A DNA stretch of 41,341 nt from Candidatus Rifleibacteriota bacterium (GTDB taxonomy: Bacteria > Muiribacteriota > Ozemobacteria > Ozemobacterales > Ozemobacteraceae), in assembly GCA_012517355.1 (NCBI GenBank), contig JAAYVD010000050.1, forward strand, positions 87,350 to 128,690. The letters are read 5' to 3'. Below, piece by piece: positions 8,251 through 15,491 of the stretch. The notes under the pieces are model-generated. The model was not told where the DNA came from. It searched no databases and worked only from the letters and a program-made list of their open reading frames with translations. The translations under genes were made by a program, and so were the position numbers. Numbering within the stretch: the stretch's first letter is position 1; every line of letters begins with the position of its first letter.

Positions 8251-8282
8251 CGGGTCCTTTCGAAGGCCGGTTGCCTGTCCGC

Positions 8283-8312
8283 AGGATACCGGCAAGCGCG
8301 GCCTCCGGTCAA
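8283..8312 (-). promoter_or_regulatory. Sigma-70-type promoter for the SH3/pilin-like operon
   Basis: Minus strand: TTGACC (8312-8307), 18-bp spacer, TATCCT (8288-8283), about 33 bases before ATG 8250. Visual match only. Confidence 0.55.
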
Positions 8313-8330
8313 CGCTCCACCCCCACCCCT

Positions 8331-8354
8331 TCGGCAGACGGAGCATTCTGCCGA
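8331..8354. promoter_or_regulatory. Perfect inverted repeat between divergent genes
   Basis: TCGGCAGA-N8-TCTGCCGA lies between the promoter of the minus operon and a weak extended -10 (TGCTATGAC, 8375-8383) for the plus gene at 8424. Its position suits an operator acting on one or both genes; no regulator is assigned. Confidence 0.45.
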
Positions 8355-8423
8355 CATTACGGAATGGCTTTTCTTGCTATGACCAAGAAACCCCGGGAAC
8401 CATCCCCGCACCGAGAGGATCGC

Positions 8424-9134
8424 ATGCGCCACCACGACGTCCGCCCCGGCTCCCGCCCCTGGAAGATCGGCATCTCCCCCTGGACCCTTTCCCTGCTCCT
8501 GGGAACCGCCATCCTGCGCTGGGCCACCCTGGCCCCGGCCGGCGACCTTCCGCACGCCCAACCGGTCCCCTCCCCCGCTCCCGCCTCCCGTACCGTCCAT
8601 TCCCCGCCCATCCCCCACGGCGGCCGCACCTTCGACCTGGAGTATCTGCGGTTGCGCGAAGCCGCCCGCCCGGGCGAGACCGCCCCGGTCGTCCCGCTGA
8701 CCGGCCAGGTCGTGCACCGCCAGCACGCCGAGACGGGCCTGTCCGACGTGCGCATCTTCCTGGGAACCCGGGTCGGCACCGTCCCCGGCGGCAAGGGACT
8801 CGACATCGTCCAGGGCGAGGGCCTGACGGCGGCCGCCATCAGCGGCCCCGACGGCTCCTTCGCCCTCGCCGCGCCCCCCGGCACCTATGAAGCCCTCCTC
8901 TGGAAGAGGGATTTCCTGCCCCGACGGATCCGGGTGACGATTCCCGGCCGGGACCTCCTGCAGATCTCCCTGTCGCCGGCACCCGAACTCTCCCACACCC
9001 GCCTTTCCTGGAAACCCGACTCCCCGCCATCCCCCCCGGCCAGGGCGAAGGGCCGTGGAAAGCCGCCGGCCGGCGCCCGGGCCAAATCCGGCCGCCGCCT
9101 CCGCCCGTCCGGCACCGCCATCGCCGCCCGGTAA
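8424..9134 (+). CDS. Exported protein with carboxypeptidase-regulatory-like beta-sandwich domain
   Basis: 236 residues. ATG 8424 is preceded by GAGAGG at 8413-8418; upstream in-frame ATGs at 8364 and 8379 lack such a site. A hydrophobic export segment (WTLSLLLGTAILRWATLAPAG) occupies about residues 20-40. Residues of about 90-190 (TGQVVHRQHAETGLSDVRIF, then GPDGSFALAAPPGTYEALLW) match the CarboxypepD_reg-like/transthyretin-type fold, seen as a surface or receptor accessory module. The tail is rich in Pro, Lys and Arg (PPARAKGRGKPPAGARAKSG). Function unknown. It is divergent from the pilin-like operon. Confidence 0.65.
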   Translation: MRHHDVRPGSRPWKIGISPWTLSLLLGTAILRWATLAPAGDLPHAQPVPSPAPASRTVHSPPIPHGGRTFDLEYLRLREAARPGETAPVVPLTGQVVHRQHAETGLSDVRIFLGTRVGTVPGGKGLDIVQGEGLTAAAISGPDGSFALAAPPGTYEALLWKRDFLPRRIRVTIPGRDLLQISLSPAPELSHTRLSWKPDSPPSPPARAKGRGKPPAGARAKSGRRLRPSGTAIAAR

Positions 9135-9138
9135 ATGA

Positions 9139-9167
9139 TTGCAGACGCGCTTCCGCCGGGATAGAAT
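9139..9167 (+). promoter_or_regulatory. Sigma-70-type promoter for zinc-ribbon gene
   Basis: TTGCAG (9139-9144), 17-bp spacer, TAGAAT (9162-9167). The ~100-base leader contains a small hairpin, TGAGAGggtCTCTCA, at about 9182-9196. Confidence 0.65.
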
Positions 9168-9273
9168 GCCGAAAATCCACCTGAGAGGGTCTCTCATCCA
9201 AACCCGGCATCCTGTCGATGACCGGGACGGTCAGTGAGAGGTCCCGAGCGTCCGGTTTCCGAAGGAGAAAACC

Positions 9274-9837
9274 ATGGCCAGTTCCACCTTCGTCAAAGGA
9301 ATGGAAGACCTGTCCGTCACCAGCGGCGACTCCGCCGGGTTCCAGTTCCGCGCCAAATGCGGCTGCTGCCCGAAGGTCACCTTCACCTCGGAGTTCATCC
9401 CCTTCTCCCAGGCGGGCGGGAAGGGCGTCTTCTCCAAGGTGTTCAGCAAGAGCGTCGACCCCGCCCCCAACGCCAATTCCCAGGCCTGGGCGGATGAGCA
9501 CAAGAAGGTGGCCGAGGCGTTCGCCGACGCCGTCGAGGGCAACTTCACCTACTGCCCCAAGTGCGACAAATACGTCTGCGAAAAATGCTGGAACACCGTG
9601 CGCGACATGTGCCTCAACTGCTGCGCCCAGTTTGCCCGGTCCGCCTACGACGACCCCTTTTTCCGCCAGAAGAAAGAGGAACAGAAATGCGCCCAGTGCG
9701 GCACCGCGGTCGCCGGCGCCAAGTTCTGCCCCAAGTGCGGCACCAAGGTCATCCCCAAGGGAACCTGCCCCAAGTGCTCCCACAAAGTGCCCGATGACGC
9801 GGTCTTCTGCCCCGAATGCGGCAACAAGATGAAGTAG
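9274..9837 (+). CDS. Multi-zinc-ribbon protein
   Basis: 187 residues with no export signal, so probably cytoplasmic. ATG 9274 has AAGGAG at 9262-9267. The sequence holds four Cys-rich sites: CGCC near residue 30; CPKCDKYVCEKCW plus CLNCC in the middle; CAQCGTAVAGAKFCPKCG; and CPKCSHKVPDDAVFCPECG at the C-terminus. The last two are classic double zinc ribbons (DZR-type). Such proteins are scaffolds or regulators of unknown partner in many bacteria. It has its own promoter and a strong hairpin after it, so it is probably monocistronic. No catalytic domain is visible. Confidence 0.85.
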   Translation: MASSTFVKGMEDLSVTSGDSAGFQFRAKCGCCPKVTFTSEFIPFSQAGGKGVFSKVFSKSVDPAPNANSQAWADEHKKVAEAFADAVEGNFTYCPKCDKYVCEKCWNTVRDMCLNCCAQFARSAYDDPFFRQKKEEQKCAQCGTAVAGAKFCPKCGTKVIPKGTCPKCSHKVPDDAVFCPECGNKMK

Positions 9838-9863
9838 CCGCTTTCCCCCCGCACCACCTCTCC

Positions 9864-9888
9864 GGCGCCCCGCCACCCGCGGGGCGCC
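9864..9888 (+). terminator. Strong GC hairpin after zinc-ribbon gene
   Basis: GGCGCCCCGC-caccc-GCGGGGCGCC, a perfect 10-bp stem 26 bases after the stop codon. No U-tract follows (GCCCCTTTCC), so termination is likely but not certain. Confidence 0.6.
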
Positions 9889-10321
9889 GCCCCTTTCCGG
9901 CACCTCCCGGCATCCGATCCGCCCGGTCTGGGCCCCTCCGCGTCCTTCCACGTCCACCGGCGTTCATCCGCGTCCATCGGCGGCCTGGTCCACATTGACC
10001 TTCTCCGAAACTTCCGCATTTTGACAGAAACCTCGAGGGCGGCAGGGGAAAGGGAGAAAGGGGGGAAATGGCGAAGGGAGTCGCCACCACGATCTGCGCC
10101 ATCAGCATCGATGGGTGGATGAAGAACGTGGATGGATGCGTCAGTCGAAATGCAGGAATGTCCCGTTTCCAGGCATGATTCGGGAGAAACGATGCCGAAG
10201 GCCCGAACAGGCGGTGGAGGTCCCGCCTGTGGTAGGATGTCAACGAAATCCGCGCCCGGTCGAGGCCAGCCTGGCCGGTCACCGCGCGCACCGACGTTCG
10301 AACAAGGGAGGAAGGGCATCC
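9889..10321. other. Intergenic region with inverted short repeats
   Basis: No gene seen. CGTCCACC/CGTCCATCGGC motifs at about 9948-9985 are roughly complementary to ATCGATGGGTGGATGAAG and GTGGATGGATGCG at 10108-10140. A TGTGGTAGGATG box near 10228 could be an extended -10 for the next gene; I see no good -35. Confidence 0.35.
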
Positions 10322-11176
10322 GTGAAACACCGCCATGACGCGGAAAATGGATACCATGGGAGGGGGATCAGCCGGTTGGCCGGTGCCGCACGTAAGGCTC
10401 GGTTCCTGGCTCTGCTGCTCGTGATCTGCGGAATGGTGGGAGGACACCCAGGGATGGCAAGCCAGCGCCCGGGGCCGATTCCCGGCCGGGGCGACGGGGG
10501 CTTCCCGAGGCCGGATGACGACGACGGCGGGCTCCTTCCCCGGACCGCCCCGGCCGGCCCGGGCACCCTCTCCCCCTCGGATTTTCCCGCCGATGTCCAC
10601 TGCGAGATCGATCTCGTCGCCAACCGGTTCGGCTGCCGCCGGCCCGACGCCATCCACGTGTTCGAGGGCCCGCACGACGGCCAGGTCGTCGTCAAGGTCG
10701 TGCTCGACCCGCGCGGGACCGAGATGACCAGGGCCCGGTTCGAGGTGCTCTACGGCGACCAGGCCTCCGGCTGGACGGTCAACATCGGGGATTCCCCCTC
10801 GAACAACGGGTGGGGCGGTGATTCGTCAGACCAGACCAGGGACAGCGAACTGCAGGTGTTGGACGGTGCGCTCACCGTGATCTGCGACGACGTCGGGCTG
10901 GCGGCCTTGAAGGACAAGAACCTCCTGGCCCTGCCCGATTTCGCCCGGCCCGGCGACACGGTCACCTTCGAGGTCGAAAACAACCGCCTGGTCTATTGGA
11001 ACAACCGCGGCAGCGAAGGCAACGTCGACTCCCCCTACCTGTTCTGCCTCGCCGGCCAGGATGACAAGGAAGGCCCGGTGAACTACGACCTCTTCGCCGG
11101 CTTCAACCGTGTCGTCCAGGGCGGCCGCACCGGCACCGGCGTCAAGCGGGTCCGCATCACCCTGTTCCCGAAGTGA
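10322..11176 (+). CDS. Secreted protein of unknown function
   Basis: 284 residues if started at GTG 10322, which follows GGGAGGAAGG at 10306-10315. A signal peptide is visible (KARFLALLLVICGMVGGHPGMAS, residues of about 25-47), followed by a Gly/Pro/Asp-rich linker (GRGDGGFPRPDDDDGG). The mature part is beta-rich (VVVKVVLDPRGTEMTRARFE, GWTVNIGDSPSNNGWGGD, VTFEVENNRLVYWNNRGSEG), consistent with a compact extracellular beta-sandwich, but I recognise no family. The N-NGWGGD and D-rich stretches could bind Ca2+ (inference). It stands alone between two promoters. An upstream ATG at 10115 is possible but would place about 70 residues before the signal peptide. Confidence 0.7.
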   Translation: MKHRHDAENGYHGRGISRLAGAARKARFLALLLVICGMVGGHPGMASQRPGPIPGRGDGGFPRPDDDDGGLLPRTAPAGPGTLSPSDFPADVHCEIDLVANRFGCRRPDAIHVFEGPHDGQVVVKVVLDPRGTEMTRARFEVLYGDQASGWTVNIGDSPSNNGWGGDSSDQTRDSELQVLDGALTVICDDVGLAALKDKNLLALPDFARPGDTVTFEVENNRLVYWNNRGSEGNVDSPYLFCLAGQDDKEGPVNYDLFAGFNRVVQGGRTGTGVKRVRITLFPK

Positions 11177-11238
11177 GACCCCCGCGCACCGCTGCGGGCA
11201 ATCTTGGGCGTGGGCTTTCAGGAAACTCCCTTTCCATT

Positions 11239-11267
11239 TTGACTGGGGTTGGGATATCGCGTAACCT
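11239..11267 (+). promoter_or_regulatory. Sigma-70-type promoter for small lipoprotein
   Basis: TTGACT (11239-11244), 17-bp spacer, TAACCT (11262-11267), 34 bases before ATG 11302. Confidence 0.6.
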
Positions 11268-11301
11268 CGGTACACAAAGATGAATTCCCTGGAGGGGACC
11301 G

Positions 11302-11643
11302 ATGAAATCCTGGAATCGCGCTCTGTCGGTGTTTTTTTGCGTCCTGGCCGTGGCCATCCTGCTCGGATGCCGTCTGAACCCGTTCGAACGTCACGACGAC
11401 GGAGAGGATGTCAGTCCCGTGGCGGTGGTCGAAACGCCGTTCACCATGGCGGTATCGGTATCCGGCCTGGAAGCCGGCATCACCTTCACGGCGGCGCTCC
11501 AAGCCTCTCCCGCAGCCGCCCTCCAGGCTTCCCCCCCGCTGGAGGTGCCTGTTTCTCCCCCGGCAGATCTGCCGGCCGGTGCGACCCGGGCTGCCCTGGC
11601 GATTCCCCTGAGTTCGCTCGGATTCTGGATTCTGGGGACGTGA
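11302..11643 (+). CDS. Small lipoprotein, possibly truncated by a repeat
   Basis: 113 residues. GGAGGGG precedes ATG 11302. The N-terminus is a lipoprotein signal peptide with lipobox ILLGC (Cys near residue 23). The rest is low-complexity: a Val/Ser segment, then Ala/Pro-rich repeats (AALQASPAAALQASPPLEV). The last codons and stop (FWILGT) fall inside the direct repeat that begins at 11627, and the same bases recur at the start of the second repeat copy. The original 3' end has therefore probably been replaced. Function unknown. Confidence 0.6.
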   Translation: MKSWNRALSVFFCVLAVAILLGCRLNPFERHDDGEDVSPVAVVETPFTMAVSVSGLEAGITFTAALQASPAAALQASPPLEVPVSPPADLPAGATRAALAIPLSSLGFWILGT

Positions 11644-12066
11644 TATCGAATTCGAAACGCGGGGCCAACCAGACCCCCCAAAAAACACGAATCCACCCCG
11701 CCGGATCCGCTGCATCTCCGATCAGCGTATCCCGAAGGGGTGATGGGCTGCCTAAGCGGCCCCGCCTGGACGGCGGGAGTGGCAGGGGGCTCGCCGCCCG
11801 CGTCAGGTCCGCCGAATGCGGCATTCGGCCGGGGCGCGCAGCCGGCCAGGGGCCGGGCGCAAGCGGCATTACAGGCGGCGCCACGGAAGGCGCCGGCTGG
11901 AAGGACGCTTGTCCTTCTCCCGACCCCGGTGCCGCCTTCCCGGCGGGAGCCCGCAGGGAAGTGTTTCGCGAAACCCCGTCGCGACCAGCCGTTCAGAGCG
12001 GGGCGCGCAGCCGGGGGCGCCCAGCCCGGCCCCGCAGCCGGCGGGCGCCGCCGAAGCCACGGGGCC
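11627..12066. repeat. Long GC-rich direct repeat, copy 1
   Basis: Begins GGATTCTGGGGACGTGATAT and is collinear with copy 2 at 12964 (offset 1,337 bp). Shared blocks include a hairpin-forming CCCCGCCTGgACGGCGGG-like stretch, GAATGCGGCATTCGGCC, AAGTGTTTCGCGAAACCCCG and GGGCGCGCAGCCGGGGGCGC. No credible coding frame. It lies directly downstream (3') of the YafQ-type toxin gene. Confidence 0.85.
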
Positions 12067-12168
12067 GACCAAGCCCCGGCCCCGCATAGTCAAGATGTCC
12101 TGAGAGCGCGGCCACAGGCACGGGTTCCCCGTTCCGGGGACCCGACCAGGCCGCGCTACCGCTCGGTC

Positions 12169-12438
12169 CTATCCGAACAATTCCGAATGCGACCCCGTTC
12201 GAGCGAGAATCAGGATGTTTCCGGTGATTTTGTAAATGAGCAGCCAGTCCGGTTGAATGTGAAGCTCTCGGTATCCCTTCCAATTGTGGCTCAAGGCATG
12301 ATCCCGATACTTTGGGTCGAGAGGTTCCTCGTTCACCAGGCAGGAAAGGACTGCCCGAAAAAGCTCGAAATCCTTGCCCTGGGCAATGACCCGCCGAAGG
12401 TCCCGCCTTAAGGTCGTGGTTTCCCGGGCTTCAAGCAT
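12169..12438 (-). CDS. yafQ: YafQ-family mRNA-interferase toxin
   Basis: 89 residues, the normal size for this RelE/ParE-superfamily ribosome-dependent endoribonuclease. Conserved YafQ blocks are clear: YRDHALSHNWKGYRELHIQ, PDWLLIYK and the C-terminal RTGSHSELFG. They contain the catalytic-type histidines (DHAL, ELHI, GSHSELF) expected from YafQ. The ATG overlaps the antitoxin stop by 8 bp (ATGCTTGA), so the pair is co-translated. The locus is visibly less GC-rich than the surrounding chromosome and is bracketed by long direct repeats, both signs of horizontal acquisition. Confidence 0.9.
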   Translation of the reverse strand: MLEARETTTLRRDLRRVIAQGKDFELFRAVLSCLVNEEPLDPKYRDHALSHNWKGYRELHIQPDWLLIYKITGNILILARTGSHSELFG

Positions 12439-12718
12439 CCCGGAATTCCTTGTCCAGCCTCTTCAAATATTCTTCCCCGGGGACAGTCTTTCCGGGCTTT
12501 TCGGCTTCCTCAAGAGCCTTGATCGTCTCTTCGTTCGGTTCATGGCCGAACTTCCGGCAAAGCCGGCACTCTTCGGAGTCGGGGTTCTCCGCCGTCCAGA
12601 AATCAGCCAAGCGCGCCACCATTTCGGAAAGGGTGACACCGTTCAACCCGGCCAAGCCCTTGAGAAGCCGGTGAGTTTTTTCGTTGATCCTGATCGTCGC
12701 AGTGTTTCCGGTTTTCAT
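12431..12718 (-). CDS. DinJ/RelB-type ribbon-helix-helix antitoxin
   Basis: 95 residues. ATG 12718 is preceded by AGGAGGG. The N-terminal TATIRINEKTHRLLKGLAG followed by GVTLSEMVARL is the ribbon-helix-helix DNA-binding unit. The C-terminal part (EPNEETIKALEEAEKPGKTV) is the usual toxin-wrapping tail. It neutralises the downstream YafQ-type toxin and should repress its own promoter. The promoter is nested inside a perfect 10-bp inverted repeat just upstream, a fitting operator. A longer upstream ATG (near 12790) lies beyond the promoter and is rejected. Confidence 0.88.
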   Translation of the reverse strand: MKTGNTATIRINEKTHRLLKGLAGLNGVTLSEMVARLADFWTAENPDSEECRLCRKFGHEPNEETIKALEEAEKPGKTVPGEEYLKRLDKEFRDA

Positions 12719-12736
12719 GGCAACCCTCCTATTCCA

Positions 12737-12777
12737 AATATAGTATGCAAAGTCGACAAAAGCAAATTTTGCATACT
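12737..12777 (-). promoter_or_regulatory. Autoregulated toxin-antitoxin promoter with operator
   Basis: Minus strand: TTGCTT (12765-12760), 17-bp spacer, TATATT (12742-12737). A perfect inverted repeat, AGTATGCAAA (12742-12751) and TTTGCATACT (12768-12777), brackets it with 16 bases between the arms, as expected for a ribbon-helix-helix repressor. Confidence 0.75.
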
Positions 12778-12963
12778 CGGAAGGATTCATCGGGAGGCGG
12801 CCGGGCCTCCCAATCTGCGGCAGAAACGCTACTTCTCGGCCTTTACGTCGCCTTCGGAGTGACCGCCCACCGCGTGGCCTCATGCTTCAAAATGAGGCTG
12901 TCTTGGATTTCCATAACCAGCTGTTTTTCCGGTAAAGCAAACCGGGAGATGGCTCAAACTGCG

Positions 12964-13427
12964 GGATTCTGGGGACGTGATATCGAATTCGAAACGCGGG
13001 GCCAACCGACCCTCACAAAACACGAATCCAACCCCCCGGATCCGCTGCCTCTCCAATCAGCGTACCACGAAGGGGTGATGGGTTGCCTAGGCGGCCCCGC
13101 CTGAACGGCGGGACTGGCAGGGGGCTCGCCGCCCGCGTCAGGTCCGCCGAATGCGGCATTCGGCCGGGGCGCGCAGCCGGCCAGGGGCCATGCGCAAGGC
13201 ACATGACAAGACGCCCCAGGGAAGGCGAGGCTTGGCGTGGGCCTTGTCCTTCTCCCGTTCCCGGTGCCGCCTTCCCTGCGGGAGCCCGCAGGGAAGTGTT
13301 TCGCGAAACCCCGCCGCGACCAGCCGTTCAGAGCGGGGCGCGCAGCCGGGGGCGCCCAGCCCGGGCGCGCAGCCGGGGGCGTTCAGCCCTGCCCCGCAAC
13401 CGGCGGGCGCCGGAGCCAAGGGGCCGC
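12964..13427. repeat. Long GC-rich direct repeat, copy 2
   Basis: Same order of blocks as copy 1, starting GGATTCTGGGGACGTGATAT. It differs by small indels and by an internal duplication of GCGCGCAGCCGGGGGCG near 13337-13382. It lies 3' of the YgiT-type antitoxin gene, just as copy 1 lies 3' of the YafQ gene. The flanking stretch 13428-13568 shows no gene. Confidence 0.85.
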
Positions 13428-13568
13428 CGTCGGTGAAGCAGGCATCACATGAAAATGCGCGGCCTCCGGCCCGGGAAGCCCATAGGGCACACGACGGGGG
13501 CGCCCAGCCCAGGGGCCGCGCTACCGCTTTCGGGTATCTGCTATTCTTTGTGATCGGCGAAACGAAGA

Positions 13569-13781
13569 TCAGGCGGCCCTTTCCAGCTTCTTTGATCTCT
13601 TGTCGAGGGCTGTGACCACCTCATCAATGGTCTTCATCTCCGATTCCTCGAACAGAGATTGACCACAAAGCTGGCAAATCAGGGCGGGAACGCTGTCAAG
13701 GGTGACATGGATTCCTTTCCGATCGATATGAAAAGGGATCGTCCCTTTTTTCAATTCTCCTGGGCAAAATGGACACTTCAT
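13569..13781 (-). CDS. YgiT-type zinc-finger antitoxin domain protein
   Basis: 70 residues. ATG 13781 overlaps the TGA of the toxin remnant (ATGA) and follows AGAGGAAG. Two Cys pairs, CPFC near the start and CQLCG near residue 40, and the intervening KGTIPFHIDRKGIHVTLDSV are typical of the YgiT/MqsA N-terminal zinc-binding domain. In such loci it is paired with a DUF4258 toxin. The tail (SEMKTIDEVVTALDKRSKKLERAA) is helical and lacks the HTH of full MqsA. The cognate toxin upstream is only a fragment, so this is probably an orphan antitoxin. Confidence 0.8.
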   Translation of the reverse strand: MKCPFCPGELKKGTIPFHIDRKGIHVTLDSVPALICQLCGQSLFEESEMKTIDEVVTALDKRSKKLERAA

Positions 13782-13875
13782 GCTTTCTTCCTCTTTCGGA
13801 AATCCTTTGTCCAATCGTCTTCCGTGGGGCGGTAAGCAGTCAGGATCACCAGATACTCTTCCCTGATCGGCAACC
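13778..13875 (-). pseudogene. 3' remnant of a DUF4258-type toxin
   Basis: The frame ending TGA 13780-13778 reads LPIREEYLVILTAYRPTEDD then WTKDFRKRKKA, like the conserved C-terminus of DUF4258 toxins (EYLVxTxYRPxxxxW). The 5' part is absent: within about 10 bases upstream the esterase gene ends (stop 13884). Deletion or recombination has removed most of the toxin. Confidence 0.7.
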
Positions 13876-13883
13876 GGGGAAGG

Positions 13884-14984
13884 TCAGGGACGGGGGTGGG
13901 AGCGGAAGAACTGCCAGATGACCGTGGTGGCCGCAAAGTCCCGGCAGACGCGGCCGATCAGGCCCTGCGGGAGATACTGGCCGCCCCCCGGCCAGGTGTG
14001 GCCGCCGCCGGCGACCTTCAGCAGCACGACCTCGGTACCGGCCCGGCCGCCGCTCCAGGTCGATGCGGTGACCAGGCAGCCATCGTCGGGATCGACGTCG
14101 GGCCAGACGGCCACCGCCGGCGGCGAGGCACACCCGTTGAAGGTGACCCACTTGTCGACGGCGACGGCCGTGCTGACACAGCGTCCCCGCTTCGTCCGCA
14201 GGATCTTCACCTCCCCGCCGTCGTAGGGCACGAGGGGATCTTCGGTGCCGTTGATGATCATCACCGACACCGGAAGGGTCGGGGTGAACGAGGCGGCGAC
14301 CGCCTCGCCCATGGTGGCCGTGACCGCCGCGATGGCCGCGAACGTGCCCGAGTCGCGAATCGCCAGATACTGCGACATGAACCCCCCGTTGGAGATGCCG
14401 GCGGCGAACACCCGCTTCGCATCGACGGGGTATTCTTTGCCCACGGCGGCAACGAGCGAGGTCAGGAACCTCACGTCGTCGACATCCCTGAGATTGGCGT
14501 GTTCCGGCAGGAAGTTGACCCGCCCTTCGTTCCAGTTCTTGTCGAAGGCATTGGGATAGGCCAGCAGGAATCCTTCGCTGGCGGCGAGAGGTCGGAAATC
14601 GACGAACCGGCTGAAGCTCCACATGTTCCCGCCCCCCCCGTGGATGGCCAGCACCAGCGGCATCGGCGCTGAGGCACCGGTCACCCCGGGCGGGACATAG
14701 AGCAGGAACCGGCGCTCGTGCCCGCCGATCGACAGGGTCTTTTCGGTGAGCCCGGCGTACCGGTAGTCCTGCCAGGTCTTCTTCAACCACCTGGCCAGCG
14801 GACGGTCCTGGCGTCCCCCTCCTGGTGGTGGAAGCTGGATCGCCGGCGCGAGCGTCGGCTCCTCCCCACGGACCGGCCGGCGGCCGGGCAGCAGCAACAA
14901 GGCGACCGTCAGCAGGACGAGCAGGAGGACACCGGCGCGGGAGGGTGGTCGGATTCTGTTGTTCTGGGTGAGGTTCCCTCTCAT
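13884..14984 (-). CDS. Secreted polyhydroxybutyrate-depolymerase/feruloyl-esterase-family hydrolase
   Basis: 366 residues. ATG 14984 has AAGGAGG four bases upstream. A signal peptide (VLLLVLLTVALLLLPGRRPV) is followed by an alpha/beta hydrolase of the LpqC/PHB-depolymerase group. The oxyanion loop is HGGGGN (115-120), the nucleophile Ser198 lies in GISNGG, Asp249 in NGTEDPLVPYDGG, and His329 in GGGHTWPGG. Members cleave polyester or acyl esters of plant polymers outside the cell; the substrate here cannot be told from sequence. It has its own promoter and faces away from the SPFH genes. Its 3' end abuts a truncated toxin, so a recombination boundary lies right after the stop. Confidence 0.88.
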   Translation of the reverse strand: MRGNLTQNNRIRPPSRAGVLLLVLLTVALLLLPGRRPVRGEEPTLAPAIQLPPPGGGRQDRPLARWLKKTWQDYRYAGLTEKTLSIGGHERRFLLYVPPGVTGASAPMPLVLAIHGGGGNMWSFSRFVDFRPLAASEGFLLAYPNAFDKNWNEGRVNFLPEHANLRDVDDVRFLTSLVAAVGKEYPVDAKRVFAAGISNGGFMSQYLAIRDSGTFAAIAAVTATMGEAVAASFTPTLPVSVMIINGTEDPLVPYDGGEVKILRTKRGRCVSTAVAVDKWVTFNGCASPPAVAVWPDVDPDDGCLVTASTWSGGRAGTEVVLLKVAGGGHTWPGGGQYLPQGLIGRVCRDFAATTVIWQFFRSHPRP

Positions 14985-15082
14985 AGAGCCTCCTTGGCCG
15001 AACCTGACGCGGATGGTGGTTCAGGTGGGTGAACGGTGCCGCATGAGGACCAGCCAGAGGCCAACCCTCGACCCTCCTCCAG

Positions 15083-15088
15083 ATTATA
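15083..15088 (-). promoter_or_regulatory. -10 box for the esterase gene
   Basis: TATAAT on the minus strand, about 100 bases before ATG 14984. No convincing -35. Confidence 0.45.
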
Positions 15089-15198
15089 CGACACTCTCGC
15101 AACGTGCCCGAGGGCAGATGGGCATTCTTCCCTCCCGCCCAAACCTCGAGCCCTGTGCCCGCCGAGAGGTTCTGCCCTCCTCGCCCTGTCCATCCGCC

Positions 15199-15281
15199 TC
15201 GACCGGCACGAGGTCGGAAATACGCCCCTGGCAGCCACGAATGGCCGCGTCAATCACCCGTGATGCGCAGCGGTTGGGGCC
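15199..15281 (+). repeat. Dispersed palindromic element, copy R5 (degenerate)
   Basis: CGACCGGCACGAGGTCGGAA, then GCCCCTGGCAGCCACGAATG and GGTTGGGGCC. Intergenic; tandem with R6, one base apart. The rest of the 14985-15491 gap holds only this pair and two promoters. Confidence 0.7.
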
Positions 15282-15282
15282 C

Positions 15283-15366
15283 GCCCGACACGACGTCGGA
15301 AGGGGGCCCCTTGGCCGCCACGGGTGGCGGCGCGAAACGCCCGTTTCGCGCACCGCGAAGGGCCCG
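15283..15366 (+). repeat. Dispersed palindromic element, copy R6
   Basis: CCCGACACGACGTCGGAAGG, GGCCCCTTGGCCGCCAC, GGTGGCGGCGCGAAACGC, CGTTTCGCGCACCG and AAGGGCCC. Both inner arms are intact. Intergenic, upstream of the SPFH promoter. Confidence 0.88.
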
Positions 15367-15431
15367 TCCGGCCGCCGGATCTCACCTGTCACCCGGGGAA
15401 CCGGAGCGAAGGGGCGGCGGCCCAGGCATGC

Positions 15432-15437
15432 TATAAT
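15432..15437 (+). promoter_or_regulatory. Extended -10 promoter for the SPFH gene pair
   Basis: TGCTATAAT (consensus TATAAT at 15432-15437 with TGn before it), 54 bases before ATG 15492. The -35 is weak, as is usual for extended -10 promoters. Confidence 0.6.
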
Positions 15438-15491
15438 GCCTTGCGCCGTCGCTTCGGTCCGGCGAACCATGTAGGGCAAGGAGGGAAATCG

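Noticed and set aside
11627-13427. The long direct repeats as integron attC sites.
   Set aside because: They are too long (about 450 bp), I cannot find paired RYYYAAC/GTTRRRY ends in the right arrangement, and no integrase is visible.
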